NCBI GenBank assembly: GCA_035943635.1
Contig: DASZBX010000120.1
Coordinates: forward strand, 1 to 64,000
DNA: 64,000 bases
Origin: DASZBX01 sp035943635
GTDB lineage: Bacteria; Actinomycetota; Actinomycetes; Streptomycetales; Catenulisporaceae
Direction of reading: 5' to 3'
Position numbers and translations under genes: made by a program. Position 1 is the first letter of the stretch. Each line of letters begins with the position of its first letter. The notes beneath the pieces are model-generated. The model did not search any database. It worked only from the letters and a program-made list of their open reading frames with translations, and was not told where the DNA came from. Below, piece after piece: positions 27,274 through 34,833 of the stretch.

Positions 27274-29046
27274 GTGAGTACTTCGGCGGCCTCGCACCTG
27301 TCCCCCTCCTACCCCGGGCGCGCACCCTGGGGTACCGCCGGGAAGCTGCGGGCCTGGCAGCAGGCGGCACTGGACGAGTACCTCAGACGCGAGCCGCGCG
27401 ACTTCCTCGCCGTGGCCACCCCGGGCGCCGGCAAGACCACCTTCGCCCTGCGGATCGCCACCGAACTGATGGACCGGCACCAGATCCAGCAGCTCACGGT
27501 GGTCGCCCCGACCGAGCACCTCAAGCACCAGTGGTCCGAGGCGGCCCGCAAGGTCGGGATAGGGATCGACCCGACCTACTCCGGCTCCTCCGGCGGCACC
27601 TCGCGCGACTACGCCGGGATCGCGGTCACCTACGCCGGCGTGGCCGCCCACCCGATGCTGCACCGGCGCCGGGTGGAGAACCGCAAGACCCTGGTCATCC
27701 TGGACGAGATCCACCACGCCGGCGACGCGCTGTCCTGGGGCGACGCGATCAGCGAGGCCTTCGAGCCGGCCGCCCGGCGGCTGGCCCTGACCGGCACCCC
27801 GTTCCGCTCGGACACCTCCCAGATCCCGTTCGTCACCTACGCCCCGGACGCCGAGGGGATCCGCCGCTCCCAGGCCGACTACACCTACGGCTACGGCGCC
27901 GCCCTGGCCGACGGCGTCGTGCGCCCGGTCATCTTCATGTCCTACGCCGGGCAGCTGCGCTGGCGGACCAAGTCCGGCGACGAGATCGCGGCCAGCCTGG
28001 GCGAACCGATGACCCAGGACGCGGTCAGCCAGGCCTGGCGCACCGCGCTGGACCCGGCCGGCAACTGGATCGCCTCGGTGCTGCGGGCCGCCGACCGGCG
28101 GCTGGACGAGGTGCGCCGGGCCGTCCCGGACGCCGGCGGCCTGGTCATCGCCACCGACCACGACGCGGCCCGCGCCTACGCCAAGATCCTGCGCGAACTG
28201 ACCAACCGGGCCCCGACGATCGTGCTGTCCGACGACCCGAAGGCGTCCAAGCGGATCGCCGAGTTCGCCGAGTCGGACAAGAAGTGGATGGTCGCCGTCC
28301 GGATGGTGTCCGAGGGGGTGGACGTGCCCCGGCTGGCCGTCGGGGTCTACGCCACCTCGATCTCCACCCCGCTGTTCTTCGCCCAGGCGGTCGGCCGGTT
28401 CGTGCGGGCCCGGCGGCGCGGGGAGACCGCCTCGGTCTTCCTGCCCTCGGTGCCCTCGCTGGTCCGGTTCGCGCACGAACTCGAACTCGAACGCGACCAC
28501 GTGCTCGACCGCAAGAAGCGCGGCGAGGACGACCTGTGGTCCGAGGAGGAGGACCTGCTCGCGGACGCGAACACCACCAAGGACGAGAAGCTCTCCGAGG
28601 AGTTCTCGTTCAAGGCGCTGGAATCCGAGGCCAGCTTCGACCGGGTGTTGTTCGACGGCGGCGAGTACGGCCTGTCCGCCGACGCGGGCAGCGCCGCCGA
28701 GGCCGACTACCTCGGCATCCCCGGGCTGCTCGAACCCGAACACGTCCGGATGCTGCTGCAACGACGGCAGAGCCGGCAGATCTCCCGGCAGCGGCGCGGC
28801 AAGGGTGAAGAGGAGCAGCTGCCGGCCGAGGAACGCCCGGTGGTCAGCCACCAGCAGCTGCTGGAACTGCGCCGCGAACTGAACAACCTGGTCGGCGCCT
28901 GGCACCACCAGACCGGCCTGCCGCACGGGGTGATCCACGCCGACCTGCGCAAGACCTGCGGCGGCCCGCTCCAGGCGCAGGCCACCGCGGCGGAGCTGAA
29001 GAACCGGATCGAGACGCTGCGCAAGTGGGCCGTCTCCCGCGGATAG
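27274..29046 (+). CDS. SF2 DEAD/DEAH-type helicase
   Basis: A 590-residue nucleic-acid-dependent ATPase. Helicase core domain 1: Q-like LRAWQQAALDEYL, Walker A TPGAGKTTFAL (about 49-59), motif Ia VVAPTEHLKHQWSEA, Walker B LVILDEIHHAG (DEIH, about 146-149) and motif III LTGTPFRSD. Domain 2: VIATDHDAARAYAKIL, MVSEGVDVPRLAVGVYAT (motif V) and FFAQAVGRFVRARRRGE (motif VI). After about residue 415 an acidic and helical extension ends with AELKNRIETLRKW. It resembles the actinobacterial helicases that co-occur with DUF3039 and is probably DNA-repair or RNA linked; the substrate is unknown. Start GTG. Confidence 0.9.
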   Translation: MSTSAASHLSPSYPGRAPWGTAGKLRAWQQAALDEYLRREPRDFLAVATPGAGKTTFALRIATELMDRHQIQQLTVVAPTEHLKHQWSEAARKVGIGIDPTYSGSSGGTSRDYAGIAVTYAGVAAHPMLHRRRVENRKTLVILDEIHHAGDALSWGDAISEAFEPAARRLALTGTPFRSDTSQIPFVTYAPDAEGIRRSQADYTYGYGAALADGVVRPVIFMSYAGQLRWRTKSGDEIAASLGEPMTQDAVSQAWRTALDPAGNWIASVLRAADRRLDEVRRAVPDAGGLVIATDHDAARAYAKILRELTNRAPTIVLSDDPKASKRIAEFAESDKKWMVAVRMVSEGVDVPRLAVGVYATSISTPLFFAQAVGRFVRARRRGETASVFLPSVPSLVRFAHELELERDHVLDRKKRGEDDLWSEEEDLLADANTTKDEKLSEEFSFKALESEASFDRVLFDGGEYGLSADAGSAAEADYLGIPGLLEPEHVRMLLQRRQSRQISRQRRGKGEEEQLPAEERPVVSHQQLLELRRELNNLVGAWHHQTGLPHGVIHADLRKTCGGPLQAQATAAELKNRIETLRKWAVSRG

Positions 29047-29139
29047 CGGCCGGAGCACCGAGCCCGAGCCCGAACGCGAAGGGGCGGCGACAGGCCACCC
29101 GGCCCGTCGCCGCCCCGCTCCCGCGCCTGCGGACGCCGG

Positions 29140-29805
29140 TCAGTTCAACGTGGTGGTGCCGCACTCAGGGCAGAACCGGGCGCCTGCGGGCACCACGGCC
29201 GAACACGAATGGCAGTGCACGGCGGCCCCGAGGTGGAAACCGCACTGCGGACAGAACTTCGCGCCGTGGGTCTCGGCCCGGCACTGCGGGCAGGACAGCT
29301 GGTGCTGCACCGACACGTCCACCTGCGCGGCCTGGCCGGCGCCGTACTCCCGGGCGGAGCCGACGGCCGCGTCGACCATGCCGGTGGCCCGGGCCGACTC
29401 GACGTTGCTGGCCAGGTCCGGCGCGCAGTTGAAGCACAGCCCGCGCTGGGCGTTCCAGCACTGGCCGCACACGTGCTGGGCGCATTTGGCGCAGCGGTGG
29501 AAGTACCCCGCGGCGTCCGCGATCGCCTTCTTGAACGCCGCGTCCCGGCCGTGCGACCAGCCCGCCTGGCTCAGGTTCTGCGCCGCGTTGGACGCGTCCC
29601 AGCCGATCCGGCCGGTCGCCCCCGAGGCCAGCTCGCTCGCCTGCCGCAGCCAGCCGCTGGCCTTGCCCAGCTTGTACGGGGTGAACCCCGAACGCCAGGT
29701 GTCCTGGCACCGCATGCAGCGGAACTCGAACTCGAACCCGATGTCCTGGCCGTTCTGCCGGGACAGGTCCGAATAGTTGTTGCTGAACCAGAGCTCTTCG
29801 CTCAT
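29140..29805 (-). CDS. multi-zinc-ribbon protein
   Basis: A 221-residue cytoplasmic protein with no enzyme domain. Four cysteine clusters appear: CMRCQDTW (about 30-37), CAKCAQHVCGQCWNAQRGLCFNC (a double knuckle, about 104-126), CPQCRAETHGAKFCPQCGFHLG, and CHSCSAVVPAGARFCPECG, the last two being consecutive zinc ribbons. The middle (about 40-100) is helical, with repeated Ala/Gly/Ser. GAGGGGGGC lies before the ATG at 29805. It is divergent from an IclR regulator. Zinc-ribbon arrays of this sort often assist membrane or protein complexes; nothing more specific can be said. Confidence 0.7.
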   Translation of the reverse strand: MSEELWFSNNYSDLSRQNGQDIGFEFEFRCMRCQDTWRSGFTPYKLGKASGWLRQASELASGATGRIGWDASNAAQNLSQAGWSHGRDAAFKKAIADAAGYFHRCAKCAQHVCGQCWNAQRGLCFNCAPDLASNVESARATGMVDAAVGSAREYGAGQAAQVDVSVQHQLSCPQCRAETHGAKFCPQCGFHLGAAVHCHSCSAVVPAGARFCPECGTTTLN

Positions 29806-29954
29806 AGTGCGCCCCCCTCGGGCAGGATGCGGTCCGCTTACCGGAACGACTCGGTGAAGATTATCGCACCGGCCCCCCGCGGGGCCGGGGTGGAATGTCC
29901 GGGTACGGCAGCGCCGGGACGAGCCGTGACACGTGGTGGCGAACAGCAGAGACA

Positions 29955-29967
29955 TACACTTCTGCGG
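29955..29967 (+). promoter_or_regulatory. -10 element of leaderless IclR gene
   Basis: TACACT at 29955-29960 is separated from the GTG at 29968 by seven bases with no ribosome binding site, the spacing expected when transcription begins at the start codon. Confidence 0.5.
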
Positions 29968-30633
29968 GTGACCACTTCGCCCGCCGCCCATCCGCACGCG
30001 CACCCCGAGACCTCCCAGACCCTTGACCGCGGCCTGCGCGCCCTGGAAGAGCTGGCCGAGGCGCCGGCCGGGCTGACCGTGACCGAGCTGGCCGAGCGGC
30101 TCGGGGTCAACCGCACCATCGTCTACCGGCTGCTGGCCACCCTGGAACTGCACGGCCTGGCCCGCCGGGACACGGCCGGCCGGGCCCGGCTGAGCATCGG
30201 TGTGCTGGCCCTGGCCCGCCGGGTGCAGCCGCTGCTGCGCGACTCGGCCGCGGTGCCGCTGCGCCGGCTGGCCGAGGAGGTCGGCGCCACTGCGCACCTG
30301 ACCGTGGTCGACGGCACCGAGGCGCTGGCGGTCGCGGTGGTCGAGCCGACCTGGACGGACTACCACGTGGCCTACCGGGTCGGCTCCCGGCACGCCCTGG
30401 ACCGCGGCGCGGCCGGCCGGGCGATCACCGCCTACCGGGACCACGGCACCACCGGCTTCGTGGTGACCGAGGGGGAGCTGCAGTCCGGGGCCTTCGGGAT
30501 CGCGGCGCCGCTGGTCGGCGTGCCGGGGATCGAGGCCTCAGTCGGCGTGGTCTCCTTCGGCGAGCTCGACCCGGGACGCACCGGCCCCCGCGTGGTCCGG
30601 GCCGCCGTCGACGTCGCCGCCGCCCTGCGGTGA
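29968..30633 (+). CDS. IclR-family transcriptional regulator
   Basis: A 221-residue regulator, slightly shorter than the usual 240-260. Winged HTH (about 18-75): TLDRGLRALEELAEAPAGLT, TELAERLGVNRTIVYRLLAT, HGLARRDTAGRARLSIG. The effector domain (about 80-221) has HLTVVDGTEALAVAVVEPT, HALDRGAAGRAITAY and GIAAPLVGVPGIEASVGVV. Its neighbours give no metabolic clue; both flanking genes are on the opposite strand. The last 96 bp overlap the tail of the convergent HTTM gene. The start was chosen from the adjoining promoter element. Confidence 0.85.
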   Translation: MTTSPAAHPHAHPETSQTLDRGLRALEELAEAPAGLTVTELAERLGVNRTIVYRLLATLELHGLARRDTAGRARLSIGVLALARRVQPLLRDSAAVPLRRLAEEVGATAHLTVVDGTEALAVAVVEPTWTDYHVAYRVGSRHALDRGAAGRAITAYRDHGTTGFVVTEGELQSGAFGIAAPLVGVPGIEASVGVVSFGELDPGRTGPRVVRAAVDVAAALR

Positions 30634-32244
30634 CCCGGAAGCAGTAACCTCCGCAGACGTCGGCGGGGGCACGAAAGCAGTGGCGAGAAAACCGGTATCG
30701 GGCGAGTCGTGCGTCTCCGCCGCCGCTGAAGCCGCAGCTGTCGCCGCCGCAGCCATCGCCGCTCGCGTGGCCGCGGGCACGGCGCATGCGGGAGTACCCC
30801 CGGGCAGCCGGTGCCGATTGGCCGCGACCAGCCGGTACAGCACGGCCGCCACCCATGAGAACGGCGGGATCAGCGCCGGCGCCGCGAACGCCCGCCACGG
30901 CCACCGCGAGAGCAGCAATAACCGGCCCACGGCGCCCGCCCCGGACCTGATCGTCCCCGGCCGGTCCGGCGCCGGAAGCCACTGCACCGCGTGCTCGGCC
31001 CGTTCCCGGGTCAACCCGACCGCCGCGAGGTCCAGCTCCTGCCACGGCACGAAGTCGACCGGCGCGCCCAGGTGCCGCCGGCCCCAGGTCACCGAGGTCG
31101 TGCAGAAGGCGCAGTCCCCGTCGAAAACCAGCGTCGCCCGCCTGCCGGTGAACACCGTCCCGCTGTCGTCACCCGTCATGTCCCGAGCATAGGCCGGTCC
31201 GGCCACCCGCCTCTCGACGGCCTGCCAGACCCGGTCGGACAGGAAGATCCCGTCCCCGATCAGCATGATCGCGGAGAAGAACGGCAGGCCGAGGACCACC
31301 GCGATCGACACGTGCATCAGCACCAGGACCGCGAGCGCCGGATACTTCAGCCTCGGCGAGAAGACGATGAAGGCGAAACCGGCCTGGACCAGCACGGTCA
31401 CGTACCCCACAAGGGTGAGCATCATGGTGTGCCCGGCGAGCCAGTGCGAGAGCCCGGGCCACGGCTGGAACCAGACCAGCCGTAGGACGTAGCCCATCGC
31501 GGAGCCGTTCTGCCACATCTGGCCCTGCACTTTGGTCAACCCGGCGGTCGCGTAGATCACGCAGACCTGCGCGGCGATCAGCAGCACCGCGCCGTTGTGC
31601 ACGAGGGTCACGCTCTGCCGCCGCGCCGCGCCGAGCTCGACCCGCCACGGCGCGATCGCCTGCGCGGGGGCGAACCCCGAGGCGTCTGCCGGCCCAGCCC
31701 GCTCGATTCGCCCGGCCCGCCGGTTGCGGCGCCGCGCGTCCAACGACCAGTGATCGGCGCTCGCGGCGAAGACCAGGTAGATCGACATCAGGATCAGGAC
31801 GTTGTCGCCGCCGTCGGTCAGCAGCGGCGACCGGTTCTCCAGCGCCAGCACGGTCCCCATGAACAGCACGGCCGTGAACCGGGTGTGCCACCCCAGCGCG
31901 AACGCTGCCGCGACGGCGAGCGTGGCCAGGTAGAACCAGTCGAACTCGGTCCGGGTCAGGTCCGCGACCGAGGTGAACCAGGCGGCGATCCACCCGGTCC
32001 AGTGCGAGGTCGCGGCGTAGTCGTGGTCCAGCGCCGGGCTCCACGGCGAGTCCGGGCCCCAGGCCACGTCCCGCTCGGAGTACTCATGCAGCAGATACAG
32101 GATCCAGATGCCGCCGAAGCCGATCCGCAGCGCCGAACTCCCGCGGGCGCCGAACCGCCGGGTGGTCACCTCGTGATACCGGCGCGCCACCGCGGCCAGC
32201 ACGGCCGTCGGTGCCGACACGACAGATACAGATTCGGTGCTCAT
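30538..32244 (-). CDS. HTTM membrane protein fused to a DCC thiol-oxidoreductase-like domain
   Basis: A 568-residue fusion. The first 340 residues are an HTTM (vitamin K-dependent carboxylase-like) membrane region: SALRIGFGGIWILYLLHEYS, FALGWHTRFTAVLFMGTVLA, LLTDGGDNVLILMSIYLVFA, IYATAGLTKVQGQMWQNGSA and AGFAFIVFSPRLKYPALAVL. A DUF393/DCC domain follows (about 365-470), with ATLVFDGDCAFCTTSVTWGR giving the DxDCxxC redox signature. The C-terminal 100 residues are Ala/Gly-rich and overlap the convergent IclR gene by 96 bp, so the natural end may be earlier. It overlaps the DUF5819 gene by 4 bp, so the two are co-translated. A membrane redox or carboxylation function is a family-level guess. Confidence 0.8.
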   Translation of the reverse strand: MSTESVSVVSAPTAVLAAVARRYHEVTTRRFGARGSSALRIGFGGIWILYLLHEYSERDVAWGPDSPWSPALDHDYAATSHWTGWIAAWFTSVADLTRTEFDWFYLATLAVAAAFALGWHTRFTAVLFMGTVLALENRSPLLTDGGDNVLILMSIYLVFAASADHWSLDARRRNRRAGRIERAGPADASGFAPAQAIAPWRVELGAARRQSVTLVHNGAVLLIAAQVCVIYATAGLTKVQGQMWQNGSAMGYVLRLVWFQPWPGLSHWLAGHTMMLTLVGYVTVLVQAGFAFIVFSPRLKYPALAVLVLMHVSIAVVLGLPFFSAIMLIGDGIFLSDRVWQAVERRVAGPAYARDMTGDDSGTVFTGRRATLVFDGDCAFCTTSVTWGRRHLGAPVDFVPWQELDLAAVGLTRERAEHAVQWLPAPDRPGTIRSGAGAVGRLLLLSRWPWRAFAAPALIPPFSWVAAVLYRLVAANRHRLPGGTPACAVPAATRAAMAAAATAAASAAAETHDSPDTGFLATAFVPPPTSAEVTASGSPQGGGDVDGGPDHAGAGASRVELAEGDHAD

Positions 32245-32954
32245 GCCGGCAGCACCCACCAGTCGAGTGTGCGGGACTGCGGCGCGGTCTGGGCCGCGGT
32301 GCGCCCGGGGCCCGGCAGCAGGGTGAACACCAGCCGGACCTGGATCGAGGAGTACGTCCCGCCGACCTGCGCCGTGAGCCGCTGGACAGCCATGTTGCTC
32401 AGATACTGCTGCGCTGTGGCCGCGTTCGGGGCGGTCGGATCGCCCTGCGCGTCGTGGGTGGCCAGCCATTCGAGCACCGCATTGCGCAGCGCGTTGAGGG
32501 TGACCTGACTCGGCACCGGATTGTGCACGGTCGCCTGCACGTCCGCCACGGACAGGTCCCGCCACGCAGTCACCTGCCCGCTGCCCGCCACACTGCCCCG
32601 GGCCTGCACGTCTATCTCCTCGGACAGCGGGTTCGGGGCGAACAGCTGCCAGTTCTGGGTGAAGACCGGTGTCATCCAGTCCCGCAACGGCCCGGCGTAC
32701 TTCTGCGAGACCGGATTGCTCGGGGCGTTGTACAGGAAGGTCGCGCCCAGGTGCAGCCCGACCAGCCCGGCCGTCAGCACCGCGACCAGGGCGACCAGGG
32801 CCCTCGACCACCACGCGGTCGGAGCCGCCCCGGATGTACTCACCGCCTCGGCGGCCCTGGCGGCAGAGTCGGGAGGGTCGTCCGCCTCGCCCTGCCCGGC
32901 CTGCTCGGCGGTTCCGGGCGGCTGCGGGAACTCGGGCACGCGGTCACCGGTCAT
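32241..32954 (-). CDS. DUF5819-family membrane-anchored protein
   Basis: A 237-residue protein. The first 47 residues are an acidic, Ala/Pro-rich cytoplasmic tail. One transmembrane helix follows (WWSRALVALVAVLTAGLVGL, about 48-70), then an outside domain with FTQNWQLFAPNPLSEEIDVQ (about 98-117), the WxLFxPNP signature I associate with DUF5819. VQVRLVFTLLPGPG-like strands finish it. DUF5819 proteins accompany HTTM proteins, as here. The protein could present a substrate to, or form a complex with, the HTTM-DCC protein. The stop is inside the next start (ATGA). Confidence 0.8.
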   Translation of the reverse strand: MTGDRVPEFPQPPGTAEQAGQGEADDPPDSAARAAEAVSTSGAAPTAWWSRALVALVAVLTAGLVGLHLGATFLYNAPSNPVSQKYAGPLRDWMTPVFTQNWQLFAPNPLSEEIDVQARGSVAGSGQVTAWRDLSVADVQATVHNPVPSQVTLNALRNAVLEWLATHDAQGDPTAPNAATAQQYLSNMAVQRLTAQVGGTYSSIQVRLVFTLLPGPGRTAAQTAPQSRTLDWWVLPA

Positions 32955-32975
32955 CGACCGCGAGCGTACTCGAAG

Positions 32976-33446
32976 TCAGCTCGGGTCGGCGGCAACTTCG
33001 GCCAACGGGACCACCCGCAGCGCGATCGGATTCTCCAACGCGATCACGGTCGAGGTCCGCACGATCCCCTCGAAGTCGACCATCCGGTCGATGACGTGCT
33101 GCAAGTCCCGGTTGGACCGGGCCACGATCCGGCACAGCATGTCCCCGTTGCCGGTGATCGTGTGCATCTCCAGAAGCTCGGGGATCGTGGCCAGGTGCGC
33201 GCGCACGTCCCGTCCGCGCCCCTGCCGGATCTCCAGGGTGGCGAAGGCGGTGATTCCATAGCCGAGCGCCGCCGGGTCGACGTGCGGACCGAACCCGCGG
33301 ATCACACCGGTCTGGTGCAGCCGGTCCAGCCGGGCCTGGACCGTTCCGCGGGCCACGCCCAGCCGCCGTGAGGCCTCCAGCACCCCGATCCGCGGCTCCT
33401 CGGTGAACAACCGGATGATCCGCGCGTCCAACCGGTCGATCGCCAT
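32976..33446 (-). CDS. Lrp/AsnC-family regulator
   Basis: A 156-residue feast/famine regulator. HTH (about 1-55): DRLDARIIRLFTEEPRIGVL, EASRRLGVARGTVQARLDRL, HQTGVIRGFGPHVDPAALGY. The RAM effector domain (about 65-145) has TAFATLEIRQG, PELLEMHTITGNGDMLCRIV with the ligand-loop GNGDML, and DFEGIVRTSTVIAL. It is transcribed divergently from the tyrosine catabolic gene for HPPD; a regulator of this type beside that gene is common in Streptomyces. The repeated TGTRCAAAATG elements between them are probable binding sites. Confidence 0.9.
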   Translation of the reverse strand: MAIDRLDARIIRLFTEEPRIGVLEASRRLGVARGTVQARLDRLHQTGVIRGFGPHVDPAALGYGITAFATLEIRQGRGRDVRAHLATIPELLEMHTITGNGDMLCRIVARSNRDLQHVIDRMVDFEGIVRTSTVIALENPIALRVVPLAEVAADPS

Positions 33447-33495
33447 GCGCCCGCCTCACCCTCCTGGCCGAAGCGCCGTCCAGCGCTGTGCAGCC

Positions 33496-33540
33496 TGTGC
33501 AAAATGCTAAGTGATACAGAATAATTGTTGTACAAAATGT
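33496..33540. promoter_or_regulatory. phased direct repeats between lrp-like gene and HPPD gene
   Basis: TGTGCAAAATGC at 33496-33507 and TGTACAAAATGT at 33529-33540 match at 10 of 12 positions, with starts 33 bp apart (three helical turns). The second includes the palindrome TTGTACAA. Surrounding bases are AT-rich. The arrangement suits wrapping of DNA around an Lrp octamer. Confidence 0.6.
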
Positions 33541-33600
33541 ATAGCAGAAAAGCAAAGTGTTGACCACCTTGCCGAGCGGGGCGACGCTGCGTTCATGGTT

Positions 33601-34737
33601 ATGACGAATCCAGCAGTCGAAGCGGTCCAGGCCCACCAGGCCGACGTCTTCCCGGTCAAGGGCATGGACGCGATCGTCTTCGCGGTCGGCAACGCCCGCC
33701 AGGCCGCGCACTTCTACGCCACCAGCCTCGGCATGCGCCTGGTCGGCTACAGCGGCCCGGAGACCGGACGGCCCGACCGGGCCGCCTACGTGCTGACCTC
33801 CGGCTCGGCCCGGTTCGTGCTCCAGGGCCCGACCCGCGCGGACTCCCCGCTCGCCGCCCACCTCGCCGCGCACGGCGACGGGGTCACCGACCTCGCCATC
33901 CAGGTGCCGGACGTGTTCGCCGCCTACGAATACGCGGTCGGCCACGGCGCCACCGGCCTGGAAGAGCCGCACGCGGTGTCCGACCAGCACGGCACCCTGA
34001 TCCGCGCCGCGATCGCAACCTACGGCGACACCCGGCACAGCCTGGTCGACCGCTCCCGCTACGACGGCGTCTACGCGCCCGGCTACGTCGAGCGCGAACC
34101 CCTGGTCGCCGCCCCGGCCAAGCGCTTCTTCCAGGCCGTGGACCACTGCGTCGGCAACGTCGAACTCGGCGCGATGGACACGTGGGTGCAGTTCTACAAG
34201 AACGTCATGGGCTTCACCAACATGGCCGAATTCGTCGGCGACGACATCGCCACCGACTACTCCGCGCTGATGTCCAAGGTGGTCGCGGACGGCACCCGCA
34301 AGGTGAAGTTCCCGCTGAACGAGCCGGCCGCCGGCAAGCGCAAGTCCCAGATCGACGAGTACCTGGAGTTCTACGGCGGCCCCGGCGTGCAGCACATCGC
34401 CCTGGCCACCAACGACATCCTGAACTCGGTCGACGGGATGCGCGCAGCCGGCGTCGAGTTCCTCGCGGCCCCGGACTCCTACTACGACGACCCGCAACTG
34501 CGCGCGCGGATCGGCAACGTGCGGGTCCCGATCGAGGAGCTGAAGGCAAGGTCGATCCTGGTGGACCGGGACGAGGACGGCTACCTGCTCCAGATCTTCA
34601 CCAAGCCGGTGCAGGACCGGCCCACGGTCTTCTTCGAACTGATCGAGCGGCACGGATCGCTCGGCTTCGGCAAGGGCAATTTCAAGGCGCTGTTCGAGGC
34701 GATCGAGCGTGAGCAGGAGATTCGCGGAAACCTGTGA
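33601..34737 (+). CDS. hppD: 4-hydroxyphenylpyruvate dioxygenase
   Basis: The Fe(II) enzyme that turns 4-hydroxyphenylpyruvate into homogentisate in tyrosine degradation. The 378 residues form two glyoxalase-like halves. Iron ligands are visible in the C-terminal half: His in AVDHCVGNVELG (about 180), His in GVQHIALATNDI (about 263) and Glu in VFFELIERHG (about 343). GFGKGNFKALFEAIEREQ is the gating C-terminal helix. The ATG at 33601 (MTNPAVEAV) fits the family length; the ATG at 33595 is equally possible. The homogentisate dioxygenase partner is not in the window. Confidence 0.95.
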   Translation: MTNPAVEAVQAHQADVFPVKGMDAIVFAVGNARQAAHFYATSLGMRLVGYSGPETGRPDRAAYVLTSGSARFVLQGPTRADSPLAAHLAAHGDGVTDLAIQVPDVFAAYEYAVGHGATGLEEPHAVSDQHGTLIRAAIATYGDTRHSLVDRSRYDGVYAPGYVEREPLVAAPAKRFFQAVDHCVGNVELGAMDTWVQFYKNVMGFTNMAEFVGDDIATDYSALMSKVVADGTRKVKFPLNEPAAGKRKSQIDEYLEFYGGPGVQHIALATNDILNSVDGMRAAGVEFLAAPDSYYDDPQLRARIGNVRVPIEELKARSILVDRDEDGYLLQIFTKPVQDRPTVFFELIERHGSLGFGKGNFKALFEAIEREQEIRGNL

Positions 34738-34833
34738 CAAGGCACTGCTGTAACTGGCTCGCCCCCATCCGCTAACCTCGGCTGTGGCACCATGAAGGCC
34801 GAGGGCAAACGGGAATCGGGTGGGGGCGGCAGC

